Assembly: GCA_014656495.1 (NCBI GenBank)
Contig: BNCN01000002.1
Location: 372,001-436,000, forward strand
Source: Comamonas sp. KCTC 72670
Lineage (GTDB): Bacteria; Myxococcota; Myxococcia; Myxococcales; Myxococcaceae
DNA: 64,000 bases
Direction: 5' to 3'
The notes beneath the pieces were generated by a model that saw nothing but the letters and a program-made list of their open reading frames with translations, was not told the origin of the DNA and made no database searches. Shown in pieces: positions 55,911-64,000 of the stretch. The position numbers and the translations under genes are program-made. Every line of letters starts with the position of its first letter. Positions within the stretch are counted from its first letter, which is position 1.

Positions 55911-58301
55911 ATGCCCACCTTCGTCCGTCTGTTGCCGCTCACGCTGGCCGTCCTCGCCGCCTGCAAGTCCGGAGGCGACGACACGCCGGATTCGGGCACC
56001 ACCGTGGTGGAGGACCTGTGCAACTCGCGCGAGGAGGCGCTGTCCCAGCCCGAGTGCGAGCTCAAGCCGGGGGAGCCGCTCGAACGGCTGCTGGCGCTGG
56101 AGACGGAGCCGCGGGGCGGCGACCAGGACTGGTACCGCATCGTCCTGCCGCCGGGCACCAACGCGCGCACGCTGCTGAACGTCAACGGCACCTACCTGGC
56201 GTCCAGCACCGCGGTGAACCTGTCCATCACCGTGCTGGGCACGCTGCCCAACGGGCAGGAGGGCGCGCTGGCGAAGAAGGAGGACAAGCACGGGCAGGGC
56301 GCGCCGCGTCCGGTGGACATCGTGCTGCCGCTGCGTGACGGCATGGGCGGCCAGACGCTGCTGGTGCTGGTGCAGGACGCGCCGGATGTGCCGTCGCGGC
56401 CCAACTTCGACGCGCGCAACAAGTACCGGCTCTCGGTGCGCATCGACCAGAACCCGGACGAGCAGGAGCCCAACGACACGCCGGAGACGGCCACGCCGCT
56501 GGTGCTGACGCAGTCGGGGGAGATGTTGATGGGCGCGACCACCGGCTACCTGGCCACGGACAATGACGTGGACCACTACGCCTTCGACCTGGCGGCGGGG
56601 CAGGTGGCCTACGTGCACATCATCGCGCCCAACCTGGAGTCCGTGCCCAACTGGCGCCTGTCCTACGAGCTGTGGCGCCCCACCCGCAGGGAGGGGCAAG
56701 TCGACATCCGGGAGAAGGAAGACGAAGGCGTGGTGCTGCCGCAGGTGCGCGGCGGCGAGCTGGCCACCGCCCGCAAAATCCAGGCGGGGCACGCGGGGCG
56801 CTGGACGCTGGTGGTGAAGGGCTACCGCGGCATCAATGACCGGGACACGGCGCAGGGCGACCTCACGCACGCCTACGAGGTCGAGGTGCGCGTGATGGAG
56901 GAGGAGGACGCCCAGGACCGCGTCGCGCCTGGAAACGACAACGCGCAGCATGCCACGGTGCGCAGCCTGGAGTCGGCCACGCCCGGTGGGGCCGGCGCGT
57001 CCGTGGCCATCACCGGCCGCCTGGGCTACGTGTCGGACCGAGACTGGTATGACGTCCGCCTGCCGGCCTTCAGCGTGCCCACGCTGCTGCGCTACCGGCT
57101 GGTGCCCCTGGAGACGGGGGGCCGCTTCCCGCCGCTGCCCGCGACGCCCTCGCGGGTCGTTCACGTGTTCACGCTGGTGAACACGGGCGCCACCCTCGAC
57201 GACTGGCGCGAGAACTGCGCCACCAACGCCGCCGTCTGCCCTCGGGACTTCGGCGAGAACCCCGACGCGCGAGGGCTGGTGGACCGCTTCTGTCGGCGCA
57301 CGGACCTGCCCGCGCCCATGTGCGTGCATTCGTCGCGGGAGGAGGTGGTGGACAACCCGCGCTTCACCGCGCTGAGCAACTTCCGCGGCGTCATCCCCGT
57401 CCCGGCGCACAGCGGCGCGCTGAGGTACTTCTTCCTGGTCCAGGACAACGGTTCGTGGACGGACGACAAGGACTACCGCCTGGAGGTGAGCTGGGAGCCG
57501 GAGGACGCGGACGAGCTGTCCCGCTACGTCAACGGCGTGGAGGCCCCGGTGTCGCGGACGATGGCCTCCACCACGGCCTTCCCCGCGCCGCCCGACACGG
57601 CGGAGTTCTCCGTGACGGGCCAGCTGTCCCACGGCCACGGCCGTCTGCGCAGCGGCACGGACCGCGTCAACGGGTTCGGCGTGCGCGGCCCGGTGGACTA
57701 TGACGCGGTGCCGTCCGATGTGGACTCGTACGTGTTCGACCTGCCCTCGGTGCCGCCGCCGGAGGACCGGACGTGGCTGCTCCAGTGGGAGGTGGCGAAG
57801 CTCACCGATGGTGGCACGCCGCATGGGCTGGCGCTGGACCTGACCTTCTGTGACGGGGACCGGCTGGACAGCGGCACCTGCACGCCGGTGCGCACGGGCA
57901 ACCGGGGGCCGCTGACGCTGGGCTACCGCTCGGACGCGCTGCGCGCCTGGCACACGCCGGCCAACGCGGGCACGAGCAGCCTGCAGCCGCTCTACCGTTT
58001 GGAGGACCGGCCCAACTCCACCGTGGTGACGTTGGCGCCCTATGCCTGCGGCTGCCTGGAGCGGCGCTTCATCCGCGGCGGCACCCTGCGCGTGGACGTG
58101 ACGGCGTCGGAGCGGCTCGACTACGAGCGGGTCAACTACACGCTGCGCACCGGCCACGGCGACTATCCGCAGAGCTACCCGGTGGATGGCGGGACGACGG
58201 TGTCGTGTCCGGTCGTCACGGACGGCGGGACGACGCCTGACGGGGATGGCGGCGTCATCCAGAACTACGCGGGGGGTTGCAACTTCACCTTCCAGCCGTG
58301 A
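55911..58301 (+). CDS. Large lipoprotein with PPC-like beta domains
   Basis: 796 aa. Lipobox VLAACKS. Repeated jelly-roll modules with the bacterial pre-peptidase C-terminal signature D-x-D-W/H-Y: DQDWYRIVLPPGTNARTLL (~68-86), DVDHYAFDLAAGQVAYVHI (~220-240), DRDWYDVRLPAFS (~378-390), and a fourth DVDSYVFDLP (~605-615). No peptidase domain is attached. It is the last gene of the VWA/TSP3 run, 11 bp after it, and probably co-transcribed and surface-located. Confidence 0.75.
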   Translation: MPTFVRLLPLTLAVLAACKSGGDDTPDSGTTVVEDLCNSREEALSQPECELKPGEPLERLLALETEPRGGDQDWYRIVLPPGTNARTLLNVNGTYLASSTAVNLSITVLGTLPNGQEGALAKKEDKHGQGAPRPVDIVLPLRDGMGGQTLLVLVQDAPDVPSRPNFDARNKYRLSVRIDQNPDEQEPNDTPETATPLVLTQSGEMLMGATTGYLATDNDVDHYAFDLAAGQVAYVHIIAPNLESVPNWRLSYELWRPTRREGQVDIREKEDEGVVLPQVRGGELATARKIQAGHAGRWTLVVKGYRGINDRDTAQGDLTHAYEVEVRVMEEEDAQDRVAPGNDNAQHATVRSLESATPGGAGASVAITGRLGYVSDRDWYDVRLPAFSVPTLLRYRLVPLETGGRFPPLPATPSRVVHVFTLVNTGATLDDWRENCATNAAVCPRDFGENPDARGLVDRFCRRTDLPAPMCVHSSREEVVDNPRFTALSNFRGVIPVPAHSGALRYFFLVQDNGSWTDDKDYRLEVSWEPEDADELSRYVNGVEAPVSRTMASTTAFPAPPDTAEFSVTGQLSHGHGRLRSGTDRVNGFGVRGPVDYDAVPSDVDSYVFDLPSVPPPEDRTWLLQWEVAKLTDGGTPHGLALDLTFCDGDRLDSGTCTPVRTGNRGPLTLGYRSDALRAWHTPANAGTSSLQPLYRLEDRPNSTVVTLAPYACGCLERRFIRGGTLRVDVTASERLDYERVNYTLRTGHGDYPQSYPVDGGTTVSCPVVTDGGTTPDGDGGVIQNYAGGCNFTFQP

Positions 58302-58312
58302 GGCGGGCGACG

Positions 58313-58336
58313 CGGCGGGAGCGTGGGCTCCCGCCG
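58313..58336. terminator. Strong hairpin between convergent genes
   Basis: Perfect 10-bp stem cggcgggagc / gctcccgccg with 4-nt loop, 11 bp after the PPC-like gene and 13 bp before the end of the convergent lipoprotein gene. Shared terminator. Confidence 0.75.
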
Positions 58337-58349
58337 GACCACGCGGACC

Positions 58350-58781
58350 TCAGGGCGCGACGCCCAGCCCGTTGAGGGTGATGACCTTCTCGCCGGCGTT
58401 GGCGGCATTCGAGACGATGGTGACGGTGCCGTCGTATTCCGTGTCATCGGTGGGCAGGAAGGCCACCGTCAGGAAGGCGCGCTCATACGTCTCCAGGCGC
58501 AGCGGGGTGCCCGGGGTGAAGCCCTCGGGGACCTGGAGGGTGAAGACGCGCGGCCCCGCCAGGGTGATGGCGGTGATGTCCAGCGGGTCCAGGCCCCGGT
58601 TCTGGATGGACAGCGAGTTGTAGGTCGTCTGGCCCACGTAGGTGCCGTGGTTGAACTCACGGTTGAACGTCAGGGCTTCGCGGTCGATGAAGAGTGTGGG
58701 CGCCTGGGGAAGCTCCGTCTCGTTCCCACAGCCAGCCAGGGCGAAGATGATGATGGGGAGCCAACGGTTACGCAGTCGCAT
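58350..58781 (-). CDS. Small lipoprotein with Ig-like (ASH/DUF1573-type) domain
   Basis: 143 aa. Two in-frame ATG codons (58787, 58781); the second lies nine bases after GAGGAG and is preferred. Lipobox ALAGCG. The mature part looks like an abnormal-spindle/DUF1573-type beta sandwich: TLFIDREALTFNREF, YNSLSIQNRGLDPLDITAI, AFLTVAFLPTDDTEYDGTVTIVS. These domains mediate binding in envelope proteins. Diverges from the 58813 gene across only 31 bp. Confidence 0.7.
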   Translation of the reverse strand: MRLRNRWLPIIIFALAGCGNETELPQAPTLFIDREALTFNREFNHGTYVGQTTYNSLSIQNRGLDPLDITAITLAGPRVFTLQVPEGFTPGTPLRLETYERAFLTVAFLPTDDTEYDGTVTIVSNAANAGEKVITLNGLGVAP

Positions 58782-58812
58782 GGACATCCACTCCTCGCAT
58801 GAGGGTCTGAAG

Positions 58813-59319
58813 ATGACGCCGGTTGTAACAGTGTTTGGTCGCAAGGCCCAGGCGGCCGCGGTGTTGTTGTTGGCGTCGCTCCTGGGGGGCTGTGACGGCA
58901 CGCGCGAGGACTTCATCGGCGCGCGTGTGAGGGATACGTGTGGTGAGGCCTGGCCTGTCTGCGACCGGGTGGCGGGCTGTATCCTTGGCTCGGAAAGTTA
59001 TTCAGAGGGCCGCTTCCCGGGCCGGCAACAATTCATCGTCCAGCTCAAGGAGGCGTCCACCGTGCGGGTGAGCCTCTTCCTGGAAGACGCCACGGCGGCG
59101 GGCCGGGAGACGGTGATTCAATTCCATGAGGAGGGCTGCCGGGCGCGCATCCGCCGCGCGACGGAGGGCCGCGCGGTGCTGGACCTGATGGAGCGGCAAG
59201 GCGCCTTCACTCAGGAGGCGGAGCTCACCGGCGTGGGGGACCACCTCATCGAAGTCGAGTCCGACCTGCAGGCGCGCTACATCGTCAAGGTGGACGTGAC
59301 GCCGCTGCGCATCCGCTAG
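58813..59319 (+). CDS. Small lipoprotein, 168 aa
   Basis: ATG at 58813 preceded by GAGGG. Signal peptide with lipobox LLGGCDG. The mature part has four Cys near the start (DTCGEAWPVCDRVAGC) and a beta-sandwich-like C-terminal part (QQFIVQLKEASTVRVSLFLED; ARYIVKVDVTPLRIR) resembling a single PPC-like module. Its end overlaps the convergent GMC gene by 4 bp. No named family. Confidence 0.6.
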   Translation: MTPVVTVFGRKAQAAAVLLLASLLGGCDGTREDFIGARVRDTCGEAWPVCDRVAGCILGSESYSEGRFPGRQQFIVQLKEASTVRVSLFLEDATAAGRETVIQFHEEGCRARIRRATEGRAVLDLMERQGAFTQEAELTGVGDHLIEVESDLQARYIVKVDVTPLRIR

Positions 59320-60974
59320 CGTCCGGCCTTGAGCTTGCGCACCAGGTGGTCCGCCACGCGGAAGCTGTTGGCGCTGATGGTGAGCGTGGAGGGCACGCTG
59401 CCGCCGGTGGGCATGAAGCTGCCGTCCACCACGTAGAGGTTGGGCACCTCGTGTGCCCGGCAGTGCTTGTCCAACACGGACGCCGACGCGTCGTCGCCGA
59501 AGCGGCAGGTGCCGTGCTGGAGGATGGACGTCTCGCCCGTGGTGGTGCCGCGCTGGACATCATCCGGGTCCAGGCGCAGGAGCACCTCCTCCCCGCGCTC
59601 CACCAGGAAGCGGGTGGCCGCCAGGTCCATGGGGTGCCGGTCCACGGTGATGGCCGCCACGGGGATGCCGTACCGGTCCTTCACCCCGTCCTCCACGCTG
59701 ACGTAGGTGCCCGCGGTGGGGAGGAACTCGGCGTACACCTCGAACTGGAGGATGCGTGAGTCGCGGTACTCGCGCATCTTGTCCTTCAACGCCTTGCCGA
59801 AGAGCGCCTTCTCCCCCTTGCCGGCGAGCCCCACCGCCGCATGGATGGGATTGGGGTGGGCCCACATGAAGCCCAGCGTGCCGCCCTTGCGGAATCCGTA
59901 ACGCGCGTCCGGCAGGAGGTAGAAGTCCTGCAGGCTGCGGTTGACGAACGGCGAAGGGTCCTCGAGCCACGGACGCGCGGCGGACTGCTTCGACCGCCGG
60001 AAGGTGGCGTGGGATTCGCCAAAGGAGCTGAAGGTGAGGTTGCGCCCCACCAGCCCGCTGCCGTTGGCCAGTCCTTTCGGGAAGCGGCTGGAGGTGGAGT
60101 TGAGCAGCAGGCGCGCGCTCTCCACGGCGGTGCAGGAGACGATGATGACCTTCGCGGGCTGCTCACGCGCCACGCCGTCCGCGCCCAGGTAGACGACGCT
60201 CCGCGCGCGGCCCTGCTTGTCCACCTCCACCGTGCGCGCCATGCAGCCGGGGCGCAGGTCCACGTTGCCCGTGGCCAGCGCGGCGGGGATGAGGCTGGCA
60301 TTCGTCCCGCTCTTCGCGCCCGTCTCACAGCCGTAGCTGCCGCACAGCGCGCAGTACGAGCACGGCGAGCGGCCCCGGTAGGGTTTGCTGAGGATGCCGC
60401 GCGCGGTGGGCAGGGAATGCCAGCCCATGGCGCCGCACGCCTTGTCGATTTCCTTCGCCACCGGGTGCACGTCCAGCGGCGGCAGCGGGTAGGGGCGGCT
60501 GCGAGGCTCGGCGAAGGGGTGGGGGACGGACTCGCCGGAGACGCCCAGCTCCGCCTCGGCCTTGTCGTAGTAGGGCGCCAGCTCCTCATAGGAGATGGGC
60601 CAGTCCGCCACGGTGCTGCCGGGCACCGCGCCCAGCGTGGAGCGCAGCCGGAAGTCCACGGGCTTGAGCCGGTAGAAGAAGCCGCTCATGTGGACGGTGC
60701 CGCCGCCCACGCAGTTGGCCGTCCACGCCGCGCTCGTCTTCTCGTAGCGGCCCGTCGCGCCCTGGCGCGCCAGGTGCGGCTCCTCCCACGGCACCGGCAT
60801 GAAGAAGTTCCGGCGGCTGTTCAGGATTTCGTCGTGGATGAAGTCCTTGGGTTGGTAGTGCGGGCCCTTCTCCAGCACCACCACCTTGAAGCCCGCGCGG
60901 CCCAGCTCCAGCGCCATGGGCGCGCCACCCGCGCCGCTGCCGATGATGCAGACGTCCACCTCGGGCTGGCTCAC
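59316..60974 (-). CDS. GMC-family FAD oxidoreductase (gluconate/sugar dehydrogenase large subunit-like)
   Basis: 552 aa from GTG at 60974 (GTGA overlap with the upstream gene); ATG at 60989 also possible. FAD motif CIIGSGAGGAPMALELGRAG, GGTVHMSG, and C-terminal GMC active-site region HGTCRFG ... LYVVDGSFMPTGGSVPSTLT. Inserted Cys motif SPCSYCALCGSYGC could bind a 3Fe-4S or other cluster, as in membrane GMC dehydrogenases. It pairs with a Tat-exported small subunit encoded upstream and is probably carried across the membrane with it. No cytochrome subunit gene is adjacent. Confidence 0.87.
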   Translation of the reverse strand: MSQPEVDVCIIGSGAGGAPMALELGRAGFKVVVLEKGPHYQPKDFIHDEILNSRRNFFMPVPWEEPHLARQGATGRYEKTSAAWTANCVGGGTVHMSGFFYRLKPVDFRLRSTLGAVPGSTVADWPISYEELAPYYDKAEAELGVSGESVPHPFAEPRSRPYPLPPLDVHPVAKEIDKACGAMGWHSLPTARGILSKPYRGRSPCSYCALCGSYGCETGAKSGTNASLIPAALATGNVDLRPGCMARTVEVDKQGRARSVVYLGADGVAREQPAKVIIVSCTAVESARLLLNSTSSRFPKGLANGSGLVGRNLTFSSFGESHATFRRSKQSAARPWLEDPSPFVNRSLQDFYLLPDARYGFRKGGTLGFMWAHPNPIHAAVGLAGKGEKALFGKALKDKMREYRDSRILQFEVYAEFLPTAGTYVSVEDGVKDRYGIPVAAITVDRHPMDLAATRFLVERGEEVLLRLDPDDVQRGTTTGETSILQHGTCRFGDDASASVLDKHCRAHEVPNLYVVDGSFMPTGGSVPSTLTISANSFRVADHLVRKLKAGR

Positions 60975-61627
60975 CGGTGCACCCCGCATTCCCGCAGGCA
61001 CTTGGGCCCGTCGTATCCCTCGGGCGGCGCGGACGCCACGGTGCCCACGGTGTCGAAGCCCATCAGCCGCCAGCCCACCTTGCCCTTGTTGCCGCCATAG
61101 GACGGGTCGCCGAGGAAGCCCTCCAGCGTCATCACGGTGAGCAGCTCGAAGAAGTGCGCCTCGCCGCTGCGGGGCCGGCTGTCCTTGAACAGCGTCAGCA
61201 GCGCGTCCTGCTGCTCGGGCGTCAGGGCGGCGAAGCCCGTCTGGTGCATGCGCTGGGCGCGGCGCTCCAGGGCCGCCACGCCGGAGAGGAAGTCCTCGCG
61301 CACCGGCTCCAGCTCGGGTGTCTGGAGGATGCGGTCGATGTAGACGGGGACGTCCGCGTCGAGCGCGCCCGGGTCTTCGTCGCGCGGGAGGATGCGCTCG
61401 GTGGCGGCGGCCACCACCGCGTACTCGAAGGCGGAGAAGGTGCGAGGCGCCTGCCCGTCCTGCTTCGCGGCCAGGGGGCCGGTGTCGCCGGCGGGCGCCG
61501 TGTCCTTCGACTCCGAGGAGCGCTTGCAGGCGGGGCCGAGCAGCACCACGCCTCCGCCCAGGAAGGTCAACCGCTGGATGAGGGAGCGCCGGGACAGGCG
61601 CCCCCGACTGGAACGCGCACGTGTCAT
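60971..61627 (-). CDS. Gluconate 2-dehydrogenase subunit 3-type protein, Tat signal
   Basis: 218 aa. The N-terminus has a twin-arginine motif (SRRSLIQRL) and hydrophobic core ending GPACK. The mature part has the subunit-3 pattern: FSAFEYAVVAAATERILPRDEDPGA, VPVYIDRIL, FFELLTVMTLEGFLGDPSYGGNKGKVGWRLMGF (positions 165-200). This subunit typically brings the folded GMC flavoprotein through the Tat pathway. Overlap with the GMC gene (4 bp) supports one complex. Confidence 0.85.
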   Translation of the reverse strand: MTRARSSRGRLSRRSLIQRLTFLGGGVVLLGPACKRSSESKDTAPAGDTGPLAAKQDGQAPRTFSAFEYAVVAAATERILPRDEDPGALDADVPVYIDRILQTPELEPVREDFLSGVAALERRAQRMHQTGFAALTPEQQDALLTLFKDSRPRSGEAHFFELLTVMTLEGFLGDPSYGGNKGKVGWRLMGFDTVGTVASAPPEGYDGPKCLRECGVHR

Positions 61628-61761
61628 ACGGCGCGCGAGCCTAGCGCACGAAACGGCTTCGCGCTGGCGTGATGAAACATGCTCGGCTGCTCCTCGCCAC
61701 GCGGCGCTGGCGTAGGATGCCGCCACGACGTGCAGGGCCGACAACACACGAGGAGTGGCAC

Positions 61762-63108
61762 ATGAAACGGCATGCCTGGGCGCTGGGCCTGGTGCTCGCG
61801 CTGGGATGTGGCAAGGACACGAACCCGACGCCCCCTGACGCGGGTGGCAATCCCGACGGCGGCCCGAGCGGGGACTCGCCCTTCGCGAAGTTCGTGGTGG
61901 ACCCGAGCGAAGGCCAGTTCGACCCCATCTCCTCCATCGCCATGGCCGTGGGCCCTCAGGACCGCATCGGCATGGCGTACTTCGTCCGCAACGGCACGCG
62001 GACGGAGAACGTGGAGAACATGGACCTGATGTACCGCGAGTTCAACGGCGGGCAGCTCGGCGCGGCCGAGCGCATCCAGACGGTGCAGCGTGTGTATGGC
62101 GTGTCCGTGGCTTTCGGGCCGGATGGCCAGCCCGTGGTGACGTACCTCGGCGGTGACCGGGAAGAGCCCTCGTCGTTCTGGTTCCAGAGCGACCTGGCGG
62201 TGTCCTATCGCAGCGCCTCCGGCGCGTGGACGGAGCGCATCGTTGTGAGGCGCTCCAATGAGGCACAGCCCGTCAACCCCGTCACGGACGTGGGGTTCCT
62301 CGTCGGGCTCAATCCCGCCATCGTGTTCAACGGAAGCGAGGCCATCGTCGCCTATCGGGATGGGCAGAACGGGCAGTTCGCGCGACAAGACTTCCAGTCC
62401 AGTGACCTGGAGATTGCCAGCGGAGGTCCCACGAACTGGCAGCGCCGGGTGGCGGTGTCCTCCGGCGATACCAAGCTGGGTTATGGTGGGCACATCGACA
62501 TGGTGATGGCGGGCTCTCAGCCGGCTCTCGTTCACGACAAGGCGCCAGAGGCCGCGCACGACACCGGCACGGATGTGCACTTCCAGCGGCGCAATGCGGA
62601 CGGGCTCACGTGGTCGCCAGTGATGCGCGTGCAGGCGGTTCCCAATACGCAGCTCGGTGCCTCGCTGGCGTATGACTCGACCGAGGGGTTTGGCATCGCG
62701 GTGCTGAACCGGAACACGAACACGCTGACGTACACGGAATGTGCTGATGCCTCCGCGACGTCCTGCACGTCCGAGCGGGATTGGTCCATGCCGGACCCTG
62801 TCTTCAGCAACGGCACGGGCGGCTGGTATCCGTCGCTGGCCTTCGACCCTGTCCACCACGAGCCGTCCATCGCCTTCTACATCTGCGCGCTGGAGCCCGG
62901 CCGCAACGATACGAACTGCAACACGGTTGATGACGCGCTCGTCATCTCCACGCGCATCGCGGGCAACTGGCGGGAGACGGTGGTGGACGAGGGCGGCGGC
63001 TGGTCACCGAAGCTGGCGTACCTGTCCAATGGCAAGCGCGTCGTCCTGTACCGGGCTCCGGTGGTGGCGCCGGACAAGGGCGTGTTGAAGCTCGCGGTGG
63101 AGCGATGA
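61762..63108 (+). CDS. Propeller-like secreted lipoprotein, 448 aa
   Basis: ATG at 61762 with AGGAG eight bases upstream. Lipobox LALGCGKD, then a low-complexity Pro/Asp/Gly linker. Repeating strands such as DPISSIAMAVGPQDRIGMAYF, GVSVAFGPDGQPVVTYLG and WYPSLAFDPVHHEPSIAFY resemble a sialidase-type or other propeller with Asp-box-like turns. Transcribed with the next lipoprotein gene (4-bp ATGA overlap). Function unknown. Confidence 0.7.
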   Translation: MKRHAWALGLVLALGCGKDTNPTPPDAGGNPDGGPSGDSPFAKFVVDPSEGQFDPISSIAMAVGPQDRIGMAYFVRNGTRTENVENMDLMYREFNGGQLGAAERIQTVQRVYGVSVAFGPDGQPVVTYLGGDREEPSSFWFQSDLAVSYRSASGAWTERIVVRRSNEAQPVNPVTDVGFLVGLNPAIVFNGSEAIVAYRDGQNGQFARQDFQSSDLEIASGGPTNWQRRVAVSSGDTKLGYGGHIDMVMAGSQPALVHDKAPEAAHDTGTDVHFQRRNADGLTWSPVMRVQAVPNTQLGASLAYDSTEGFGIAVLNRNTNTLTYTECADASATSCTSERDWSMPDPVFSNGTGGWYPSLAFDPVHHEPSIAFYICALEPGRNDTNCNTVDDALVISTRIAGNWRETVVDEGGGWSPKLAYLSNGKRVVLYRAPVVAPDKGVLKLAVER

Positions 63109-63680
63109 ACCGCGCGTTCCGGACGCTCGCCGCCGTGGGAGTGGCGGCCTGCGTCTCCGGTGCGGGGCTGGCCGCGTGCGGGCTCGCGGACAACACGCTG
63201 GCGGGGAGTGTGTCCGAGCTGTTCCCGCTGGACGTGTCCCGCGTGGAGGCGCTGCGCAACGCGGAGGCGTTCCAGGTCAGCTACTACCGGAACAACGATT
63301 TGGACGTGGACCTGGTCGTCCGCCTCACCGTGTCCACCGAGGGCCTGGAGTTGCGTCCTGGCGCGAAGGTGGACCTCGCGGGCACCACGCCCTCGGGGCA
63401 GGCCCGGGCCACCGTGGTGCACCTCGGCGCGGGTGAGCCCGCGCGCGTCTTCGCGCCGGTGCAGAAGGGGGACCTGCAGCTGGAGTCTGGAGGCAACCCG
63501 GGCGAGCCCACGCGCGGGAACTTCTCCATGTCCTTCGTCCGGGGTGACGGCTACGGCGCCGGCCGCAACCTGGAGGGCGCCTTCTCCATCGTCACGCAGG
63601 ACGCGAGCTTCGGGCCCGAGCCGGGCCAACTGCTCGACGGGGGCGTTCCTCCCCCCGACGCGGGCACGCCTCCGGACTAG
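63105..63680 (+). CDS. Small lipoprotein, paralogue of the 37421-37921 gene
   Basis: 191 aa. ATG overlaps the preceding stop (ATGA). Lipobox GLAACG. Core LAGSVSELFPLDVSRVEALRN, VVRLTVSTEGLELRPGAKVDL and NFSMSFVRGDGYGAGRNLEGAF follow the same order as in the lipoprotein of the Glt/Nfs-like operon. It adds an Asp/Pro/Gly tail (DGGVPPPDAGTPPD). A stop 31 bp before a 56-bp palindrome. Confidence 0.7.
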   Translation: MNRAFRTLAAVGVAACVSGAGLAACGLADNTLAGSVSELFPLDVSRVEALRNAEAFQVSYYRNNDLDVDLVVRLTVSTEGLELRPGAKVDLAGTTPSGQARATVVHLGAGEPARVFAPVQKGDLQLESGGNPGEPTRGNFSMSFVRGDGYGAGRNLEGAFSIVTQDASFGPEPGQLLDGGVPPPDAGTPPD

Positions 63681-63710
63681 CGGAGGGCGCCGGGCGCGCC
63701 GGGCGGGTCG

Positions 63711-63766
63711 CTGTTCGGAAATGTCGGGGGTTTCGTGTCGCTCAATGTCCCGACATTTCCGAACAG
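63711..63766. repeat. 56-bp palindromic repeat, copy 2
   Basis: Same 18-bp arms as at 33702-33757 with a different 20-nt loop (shared ggttt start and gt end). It lies between convergent genes, so it may also work as a terminator here, but copy 1 does not. Confidence 0.85.
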
Positions 63767-63782
63767 GTGGCGGCCGCGGTGA

Positions 63783-64000
63783 CTACCGGGCCACGCAGGT
63801 GTTGCTCGCGAGCCCCTGGGCCACGGAGGCCTGGGCCACGGTGTGCTGGGCGAGGGCCTGCGCGCCGCCCTCTTCGTAAACGCGGCGGGCCACGGCCAGC
63901 GCGTCACGGGCGTGGACCGTCAGGGTGGTGCCGGTGGCGTCGGTGATGGCCACGTCGCCGTCCACGGCCTCCTGGGCCTGGAGGAGCAGCGCGCCCGCGT
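63783..64000 (-). CDS. C-terminal end of unidentified gene, cut by window edge
   Basis: Frame open to the right edge (at least 72 codons). The visible part is Ala/Val-rich with a polar beta element (GDVAITDATGTTLTVHARDA) and a helix (ALAVARRVYEEGGAQALAQHT), ending ASNTCVAR. No family can be assigned from so little. Confidence 0.5.
   Translation of the reverse strand, partial: AGALLLQAQEAVDGDVAITDATGTTLTVHARDALAVARRVYEEGGAQALAQHTVAQASVAQGLASNTCVAR

Noticed and set aside
55788-58157. 789-codon open frame on the minus strand
   Set aside because: Antisense to the PPC-like lipoprotein, with composition of a shadow frame and no domain.

Overview
The window is high-GC DNA (roughly 70% by eye) from a myxobacterium, almost certainly Myxococcus or a very close relative. 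The strongest evidence is the block hemG <- | -> csgA -> <- pdxH(fprA) at 9547-12334. It matches what is known of the M. xanthus csgA locus, and the CsgA protein keeps Thr6, Arg10, Ser135 and Lys155 at exactly the published positions. Around 18-19 lipoproteins, a Ser/Thr kinase, type 3 thrombospondin repeats, a MYXO-CTERM-like tail and a Glt/Nfs-type TPR cluster also fit this group. No rRNA, tRNA, CRISPR array, integrase or transposase was found.

Layout. 1-9.5 kb holds mixed housekeeping and regulatory genes: the 3' end of a GAF-adenylate cyclase, rlmN, a GCS2-type ligase, two lipoproteins, and a LytS/LytTR two-component pair. A 40-aa membrane protein precedes that pair, and 11-bp direct repeats with a 21-bp period lie upstream. 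9.5-12.3 kb is hemG, csgA (C-signal) and pdxH. 12.4-23.3 kb holds glgA, a soluble Ser/Thr kinase, envelope lipoproteins, a CNNM/CorC-type membrane protein, aat and a putative zincin. 23.4-30.4 kb is a complete haem-uptake operon. It has a Fur-like box inside its promoter, then a Com-like zinc ribbon, a TonB receptor, a HmuY-like haemophore lipoprotein, a HmuS-type haem-handling protein and the HmuTUV ABC importer. 30.4-33.3 kb is a minus-strand operon of a Cys-rich lipoprotein, a lipoprotein with a caspase-like His/Cys pair, and an apolipoprotein N-acyltransferase paralogue.

34.9-46.3 kb is an eight-gene minus-strand operon related to the Glt gliding and Nfs spore-coat machines. Its products are an FHA/TonB-like protein, an outer-membrane barrel, three TPR proteins and small envelope proteins, and its adjacent genes touch or overlap at most junctions. 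46.5-63.7 kb is dominated by secreted proteins: a propeller/dihaem cytochrome, three paralogous VWA/TSP3 lipoproteins around a TSP3 repeat protein, a large PPC-like lipoprotein, and a GMC oxidoreductase with its Tat-exported small subunit. The right edge cuts an unidentified minus-strand gene.

The observations most worth following are the Com-like gene placed before a hairpin that partly covers the receptor's ribosome-binding site, the caspase-like/Lnt operon, the extra Glt/Nfs-type gene set, the LytTR-type repeats, and two copies of a 56-bp perfect palindrome 30 kb apart.
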